DNA of 64,000 bases from Lytechinus variegatus (lineage: Eukaryota > Echinodermata > Echinoidea > Temnopleuroida > Toxopneustidae). The notes under the pieces are model-generated. The model had not been told where the DNA came from, did not search any database, and worked only from the letters and a program-made list of their open reading frames with translations. Location of the stretch: positions 31,882,347-31,946,346 of the forward strand of contig NC_054751.1 of the NCBI RefSeq assembly GCF_018143015.1, in the 5' to 3' direction. Position 1 is the first letter of the stretch. Each line of letters begins with the position of its first letter. Of this stretch, positions 58,801 through 64,000 are shown in pieces. A program made the position numbers and the translations under genes.

Positions 58801-59080
58801 ACCACCAACATGATATAGGCATTGAGGTTTATATGAAAATAAGCGAAAATCTCAAAATGTCATACCGCCTTTTTTTATTTTACAACACGTCCGGCTTCGA
58901 TGAAATGTTCAGTATTTTGCTAGTTTGATTTTTTCTCTACTGATACAAATCAACTCTCGTCTGGAGTAGGTTTGACCTTTGAATAAAGTTTTTGACTTTA
59001 ATCATTAATCCAATTTCATGACTATAATTCAACTTACCCGCAACAAGTGTTGCAGTGAACAAAATCGCTAGATACCACAT
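50392..59080 (-). CDS. secreted pancreatic-type triacylglycerol lipase
   Basis: Hydrolyses dietary acylglycerols (substrate inferred). Ten coding exons (minus strand): 59080-59038, 58311-58119, 57657-57429, 56650-56542, 55761-55645, 55013-54894, 54546-54292, 53660-53540, 51339-51142, 50470-50392. Every junction is in phase, giving 487 aa, against 465 for human [19 protein letters not shown] is a signal peptide; [10 protein letters not shown] matches the mature N-terminus of pancreatic lipase. Nucleophile Ser171 lies in [10 protein letters not shown], Asp194 in GLDPAGPYF, His280 in ACNH. The lid between PGC and ACNH has 23 residues, as in classical pancreatic lipase and unlike short-lid phospholipases. 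Residues 357-487 form the PLAT/C2-like domain that binds colipase in vertebrates, ending VTVCD. The beta5-loop disulfide cysteines of vertebrates are missing. All introns are GT-AG; a CT microsatellite forms the polypyrimidine tract before exon 5. Orthology within the PNLIP group is uncertain. Confidence 0.95.
51362..51411. repeat. (AT)n microsatellite
   Basis: Starts about 20 bp upstream of the acceptor of lipase exon 9, within intron 8. Confidence 0.95.
51774..52304. mobile_element. 531-bp Harbinger-like MITE, TTA duplication
   Basis: Left end TACCCTTTTTACACAGGCTA, right end complementary to TACCCTTTTTACACACGCTA; TTA stands on both sides (51771-51773, 52305-52307), as in PIF/Harbinger elements. 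The interior repeats TTAACCCCGTACT and GGTGGGGCTAAAT in both orientations. In lipase intron 8; no transposase. Confidence 0.8.
52516..53253. mobile_element. 738-bp MITE with CACTGTGAAAAAA termini and TTGGGCA words
   Basis: Left end CACTGTGAAAAAAAAG, right end TTTTTTCACAGTG. Near both ends ACGTTGG/GTTGGGCA and its complement TGCCCAAC occur many times (for example CCCAACGTTGGGCAAAATAT near 53200). Target duplication not clear. In lipase intron 8. Confidence 0.75.
53695..54285. repeat. ATC/ACC array filling lipase intron 7
   Basis: About 590 bp of CATCAT, CACCAC and CATCACCAT units. Intron 7 is 53661-54291 (631 bp), so nearly the whole intron is this array; it starts within about 15 bp of the exon 7 donor. 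Confidence 0.95.
55765..55806. repeat. (GA)n followed by poly-G, acting as polypyrimidine tract
   Basis: On the minus strand this is poly-C then (CT)n, ending CTCTCCGAG directly at the acceptor of lipase exon 5 (55761). Confidence 0.85.
57739..58013. mobile_element. 275-bp MITE with GGTGGATCTAG termini
   Basis: CAATGGTGGATCTAGGG at the left, CTAGATCCACCACTAG at the right, with G runs inside; a second, internal GAGTGGCGGATCGACGAGG suggests an older nested copy. In lipase intron 2. Confidence 0.6.
58376..58995. mobile_element. palindromic MITE, diverged copy of the 31.4 kb family
   Basis: Starts AAGGAGAAGTCGACCCCAAC and shares GCTGAAAATTTCATCAA, AAATATATGCACATTCCGAT and later words with 31396-31945. 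More degraded, with weak right end. In lipase intron 1. Confidence 0.55.
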
Positions 59081-59745
59081 TTTCAGTCTCCTAGTCTCAC
59101 CAGTTATAAAGGTATACTGATGATGTCTTCCAAAACGAATTTATTATTACAGTATAATCGAATCAACATCTCATATTTTGCTTTCCGCCTTCGTGATTAA
59201 TTATGTGAAATTAGCATTCGTTTCTAGATAACAGCGATATGTAAATATACCATTATTTACATCCTCTTGAATTTGTATATACATTTTAGCTTGTATCAGA
59301 TGTACCCTGCTCCTATGATACGGTGGAGTGGAAACTTGTACAGGTGTTCAAACAGAAATAATATCGAAGATTGTGAGAAAAAAAAGTTAGGAATGAACCG
59401 GGAATGAACGTCACTCCCTCGGTCCCTCCTTTCTATATGTCACACATATCTAAATCTTTATCTCGAATAAAGTATTAAAAAAATACACAATCATACATCG
59501 ATATTAATGCCAGCAAATGTACACGATGTTATATTTTTTTATTTACAATCTATAAAGTGGAGTGATTTATCTACCAAAGTACAGTATACCAGGTTGTTAC
59601 AATTAAGCATCAAAGATGATTTTGATTATTTTTATCACGTAAAGTGAAAAATATTCACTTCCATGTGTAATTTTAATGAAATATATTGATTTTGTTTTTA
59701 TTTGTTATATTTTTTTATCATTATATCTTTTTTTTGCTTGTCAAT
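59081..59745 (-). other. 5' flank of the lipase gene
   Basis: Upstream of the lipase signal-peptide exon. A TATATA word occurs about 200 bp above the ATG (minus strand), but whether it is the core promoter is unknown. Confidence 0.3.
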
Positions 59746-59946
59746 TTATTTTTGGGGTACGAAACAACGCACAATTTGTGGCGAGAGACCTTTTTTTAGC
59801 TTGTCAAATTTTCTTGGGGTATGAAACGACCTATAGAATTTATGGTGATCCTTTTTTTAGGGGGGAGGGGTGTCAACGTTTCATTCAGCTTGATTGACCC
59901 CCCCCCCCTTTCATTATTCCTGCGAACGCCAATAAATTGAACTCAT

Positions 59947-60010
59947 AGACCCAAGCGCTTTGGGCCTAATGGGAAAAGCGCAATACAAATAATAAGTAAT
60001 AATTATTATT
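59947..60010 (+). repeat. SINE-like tail with AAT/ATT repeats
   Basis: CCAAGCGCTTTGGGCC...GAAAAGCGCAATACAAATAA then TAATAATTATTATT; same tail type as elsewhere in the window. Confidence 0.45.
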
Positions 60011-61877
60011 TCTACCCCTGAATCTCATATCAATACAAGACTCCACGGGGTTTTAAAATAAATTCAAATCGTAGTTATAGGGATCAATCGAATTCTGGAC
60101 TTAATTTGAATCCTGCAGATTTATTTTCGATCTCCAAGATTTAAATTCAAATCTTTAAATTCTAATCTTGTATGATTTAAGCCTAATGAATCAGTAACAA
60201 TAGAGAAGCAATAACACATGGCAATTGAATAAGTCATTACGGGAGTCATTATCATGCTACCAGGCTAAAAGACTTCAATATCAGGCCTATATGACGCTTG
60301 ATATATCTTAAGGATGTCTCCTATTATTAAGTAGCACGATATATTTCCGTTTATCTATTCTTATTCTCTCCGTTTATTCCTTCACCTATAGCTGTCTCAT
60401 CTGAAAACTGTTCGTGCTGTGTTAGATCACTTCCTGAATTAATGAAATGCAGTCATTAAATAGCCTTCTACTCAAACTCGATCAAGAAAATGGGATACAA
60501 ATTCTTCTAAAAAATCACAGAACTAATAAAAGGTGAATTTGGAACAGATTGATTTATTATGAACGAAGAAAGCGAAAGAGGCGAATTCATGGGAAGTCAT
60601 AATTAATGTAGCAGTATAAGAAAGAATTTTCGCGGGAAAATGGCAATATTGCCTCTTTTATATACCCCGTTTTTTCCGCCGGTACGGATCGAGAGTTTAT
60701 TTCTCTCTGGAATTTCTCTTTTATAATTGCCGCGTAGATTCGGACAAAAAAAATGAAGAGAAAAACAGGCCAATGCTATATAAAGGCCTAGATAAAAATA
60801 AAAATAGCCCGGAAAAATAGGGCATTGGGCAGTTGGCATGGAATTAAGCAACAGACAAGCCAATAAAGCTGGACCCCCCATACATTGTGTGTTAATTTTT
60901 CTTCTTTCTTTTCTATGGTTAGCTGGGAAGCTGATATGTTGTTTTCGTTGCCTAGCCCGTTTTTTCCGAGGTATATTCTTCATCGGGTATTCCCAATTTA
61001 AGCAAGATCTCTCTTCATTATATCTCCCAGCAAATTCATTGCGGGTCTGTATTTACATGTTAAAGGGATTGTGGGCATGGGGCAACACGGAAGTTGTTAC
61101 TCCCACGCAAATACGAATAGACGGTGCCAAGCTATGGTACTTTATAGAGGTACTTAAACAAAATACATGTAGTTTCGTTTTCATGTAGGTGCAAAAAGCC
61201 TGGCTGTATCATTTATATTGTTATTATTATTATACTGTCTATGTGCGCTACATATTCTCTCTGTGATCATAGTCGTCCTATCTCAGTCTGATTCGATGCA
61301 CGTATGATGGCCACGGTCCCGTCGCATAAGTAGTTCACGGTGAGTATTATATATTTTATACAGCTATTCAGTATTGTGTTTGACTGCTTGCCAAATGATA
61401 TTCCCCATTGTGTTGTACTCTCGTCGCCCTGCTCAGGTGTATATGTTCATGTAGAATTGATTTTCCAGTGGCGAGTGTCTAACATGTCTAAGGGATGTCA
61501 AACGTCTGTGTTCCTCTACTAAACCTTGATGGACTGAGCAATTAGGTTTGTGATGCGTGCCTCTGATATACACTATGATATATTCAGTAAATTCGTTTGA
61601 CTCAGTTCAAGTAGTATCACATCATACATGTATTTATCTATCGAGATAACAGAATCAGCTCTGCATGATAATAAGTTCATACCATGAGGACAGAGAGTCA
61701 TGCTATGTTCAGACACTGAACAGTAGCTGTTGATGTTCAGGTTTAGTATTCATGCACTTATTTTTGTGGTTAAAACTATAGATATACATGTGTTGTTGTT
61801 TCATTGATAATACCAAAGCAAGCTAAGTGCTTGCAATAATTAGGACTTAGGAGGCAGCTCAAGTTCTATTCCTGCCT
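60011..61877. other. gene-free spacer
   Basis: Two overlapping opposite-strand frames of 116-126 codons at 60603-61188 show no domain. Nothing else recognised. Confidence 0.4.
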
Positions 61878-61879
61878 TA

Positions 61880-63609
61880 CAGTGCGTATCAATAAAAAGT
61901 TACACTTTGAAAACGTCCTAGGCTAGGTCCTAGGAATTGAAAACCGTACAACATGGAGATATTTTTTCACATATATTCTTGGGTTTGGGTCTCATTTATC
62001 AGATGAAAGTAACAAATTTGACACAATTGTGAGCATTGTCTATTTTTGTAAAGCGCGCAGAAATCGGTTTGCGCAGATATGCTCATTTTCACGCTGTGTC
62101 AACGAAGAAAGGCAAAAACAATCTGACCGTGTAGTACATTTCTCAAACATTTCTTTTGCATTTTCAGCAAATTGAAATAAAACATATACATTTAAAAATT
62201 TTGTAACGTTTGCCAGTTGCCACCCAAATGAACATTTTAACCCTAAGTAAGCACAACCTTTACCCTTTTGTGCCAGCTGGATCAGAGGACATTACTGAAT
62301 GTAAACAAAAGTTTATTTCAGACATCTCCAGCATTCTTTTATAAACCCCTCAAAAAAAGTTTTGCAACTCAGTTTTGGGGATGATATCTTTTTGGTTAAT
62401 GAAGTATAAAAGATGAAACTGGTATCATTGGAAAGCTGATTTATTCTTCTTTACAATGACATGCCATTTGCTTTGATTATGTAATCATGGAATATGCGAT
62501 CACCCTGAACATCGAGAAAAATCAGAAGTGAAATGTTGCAAAATGCATTGATTTCCAACAAGAGTCTCCATTTCTATAGAATTTCCACCATACAGGTGAC
62601 AGTGAATGCACTCGGTCCATCCTCGAAACAATTGGAAATTCGCTATTGCAAACGACGCATTTTGCAACATTTCATGTCTAACATTGCTGCGTATTATCAT
62701 GTCTGTGTATTTCATGATAACACTAGCATTACAAACGACACATGATTGTAAAGAAGGATAATCATGCTTTCTAGAGATATCACTTTTACACATGATGATG
62801 GCACAGTAAGAAATTTATTAGCACTCAAACTTGCAGTTTGAGTTGCAGAACTCAAACATGACATGGCAACGAATTTTGCAACATTTCATTGTTTGCATTG
62901 CTGCATAGCCTATTTATCATGTCTGTGTATTTCATGATAACACTAGCATTACAAATGACACATGATCGGAAAGAGGAATAATCATACTTTCCAATGAAAC
63001 CACTTTTACATATGATGATGGCACACTAAGAAATTTATTAGCACTCAAACTTGAGTTGCGGAACTTATTTTGAGGGGTTTATTAAGTTTTCATCATTTAA
63101 AGTGGAACCACATTTTATCTTTCATTAATACTTGTTTCTCCACACTTTTTCCAAGCTTGACGGTGATTAACAAAATGAAAAATCAAGCCGAAGCCATTTC
63201 ATGTGAATCACAACTCTGCGTTACGATATCACCACAATGGCCTCGGTTTGTTGGGAGGGGAGGGGGGGGGGGGCGCAATCATGAAGTGTTTTGGGCAAGG
63301 AGACAAGTTAAAATGGTAAAATATATACTGTATTCAAATCAATCTTCCTGGCTGAAGTCCATGTGTTTTTCATGATTAACATCTACTTTTATTCCTATAA
63401 CTATTTCTAAGTTCTGCGCAAATAATTTTCAGAACTTTTCAAAAGTAAGTGGTGCTCACTCAAGCGGAAAGATTTTTCGACAGTCAGTCATTGTTTTGCT
63501 TAAGGGGATCTGAACCAATGTTTAAATGTGGAAAACGTACGCTACAGGATATTAAAGATATATAATTTTACATGATTATTTCTAAGTGTAAACTTTTTTA
63601 TAAACAATG
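61880..63609. mobile_element. Tc1/mariner-like MITE, copy 2, interrupted
   Basis: Same family as 33456-34395. Left end CAGTGCGTATCAATAAAAAG preceded by TA; the right TIR is damaged (AAGTGTAAACTTTTTTATAA then ACAATG, TA). Shared internal words (AAGTGTTTTGGGCAAGGA, AGTGGTGCTCACTCAAGCGG) establish the family. Interrupted by another element at 62344-63079. Confidence 0.8.
62344..63079. mobile_element. 736-bp MITE with AACCCCTCAAA termini nested in copy 2
   Basis: Left AACCCCTCAAAAAAAGTTTT and right ...TTTTGAGGGGTT with TA on both sides; inner TIR GCAACTC / GAGTTGC. The body holds a direct duplication of about 240 bp (near 62640-62840 and 62865-63060; both copies have GTCTGTGTATTTCATGATAA and TGATGATGGCACA). 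Confidence 0.8.
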
Positions 63610-64000
63610 TATAGTCTCCGATTTCATTTTAATGTTTTAAACTAGCTGATTCATGTTCAATGATAGGCTTTCAGTATCTTCTAATTCTCTTCATGATTGA
63701 CTAGTATTCTCACATTGTTACTTTCAGTATCTGCATGCAAACTTTCGAAAAATCATTCAATTCGTTAAGCATCCTCCCACCCCTCTTCTCTCTCTTTGTA
63801 AACATAAAATGACGGTTCCAAATGTTATATAACCGAGAAAAGAAAAATGGTCAAAATAATATGGAAATATATATTACCATGTTAAAATTTTCCCATGAAA
63901 CTCTTTACGCTACGATGGTTATGATAACTTAAAAGGGAAGGGTGGATTCAATTCCGATACTCTAAAAAGAAATAGAATATAATATAGTAGATTGGAAAAT
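63610..64000. other. window end, nothing recognised
   Basis: AT-rich sequence without a recognisable gene or repeat boundary. Confidence 0.4.

Noticed and set aside
60603-61188. Overlapping frames of 126 and 116 codons on opposite strands
   Set aside because: Hydrophobic and basic by composition, with no recognisable domain; coding on both strands is improbable.

Overview
The window is nuclear DNA of a metazoan. It most likely comes from an echinoderm and probably a sea urchin: AT-rich, intron-rich genes separated by many short inverted-repeat transposons, two tandem U1 snRNA units, and repeat families of a type I associate with echinoderm genomes. The species assignment is inference; the gene calls rest on translated exons.

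Four protein genes could be assembled with consistent splice phases. (1) PRDX3, mitochondrial 2-Cys peroxiredoxin: minus strand, 7 exons between 19212 and 1448, 258 aa, with an 11.6 kb last intron full of nested transposons. (2) LSM1, decapping-complex subunit: plus strand, 4 exons between 24465 and 28058, 134 aa. (3) An orphan class A GPCR: minus strand, single 768-codon exon at 42818-40512, with non-canonical receptor motifs and a 390-residue basic/Ser-rich tail. (4) A secreted pancreatic-type lipase: minus strand, 10 exons between 59080 and 50392, 487 aa, with intact Ser-Asp-His triad and a full-length lid. PRDX3 and LSM1 are divergently transcribed around a 5 kb transposon-rich spacer.

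Between the GPCR and the lipase lie two tandem units of about 2-2.5 kb (about 44.2-48.8 kb), each carrying one 161-nt U1 snRNA gene on the plus strand. The two RNAs differ at a single base, and that base falls in the Sm-binding site. Conserved upstream blocks (a proximal element at about -60 and a CRE plus CCAAT block at about -310) look like the U1 promoter.

The rest is mobile DNA and simple repeats. LINE fragments lie at 16.5-18.4 kb and 20.3-20.8 kb. Short elements with terminal inverted repeats have TA, TTA or 8-bp target duplications, including a three-deep nest at 5.8-8.6 kb and a two-deep nest at 61.9-63.6 kb. A tandem SINE pair at 22.06-22.6 kb has a 5' end resembling 7SL RNA. Several truncated SINE-like tails run into trinucleotide arrays, and long ATC/ATG arrays fill two introns.

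I found no CRISPR, plasmid or prokaryotic feature and no obvious new multi-gene system. The most notable observations are the U1 Sm-site variant, the 7SL-like SINE, a decayed duplicate of a PRDX3 exon, the GC-AG intron of PRDX3, transposon-borne DR1 motifs in LSM1 intron 2, and the layered transposon insertions.
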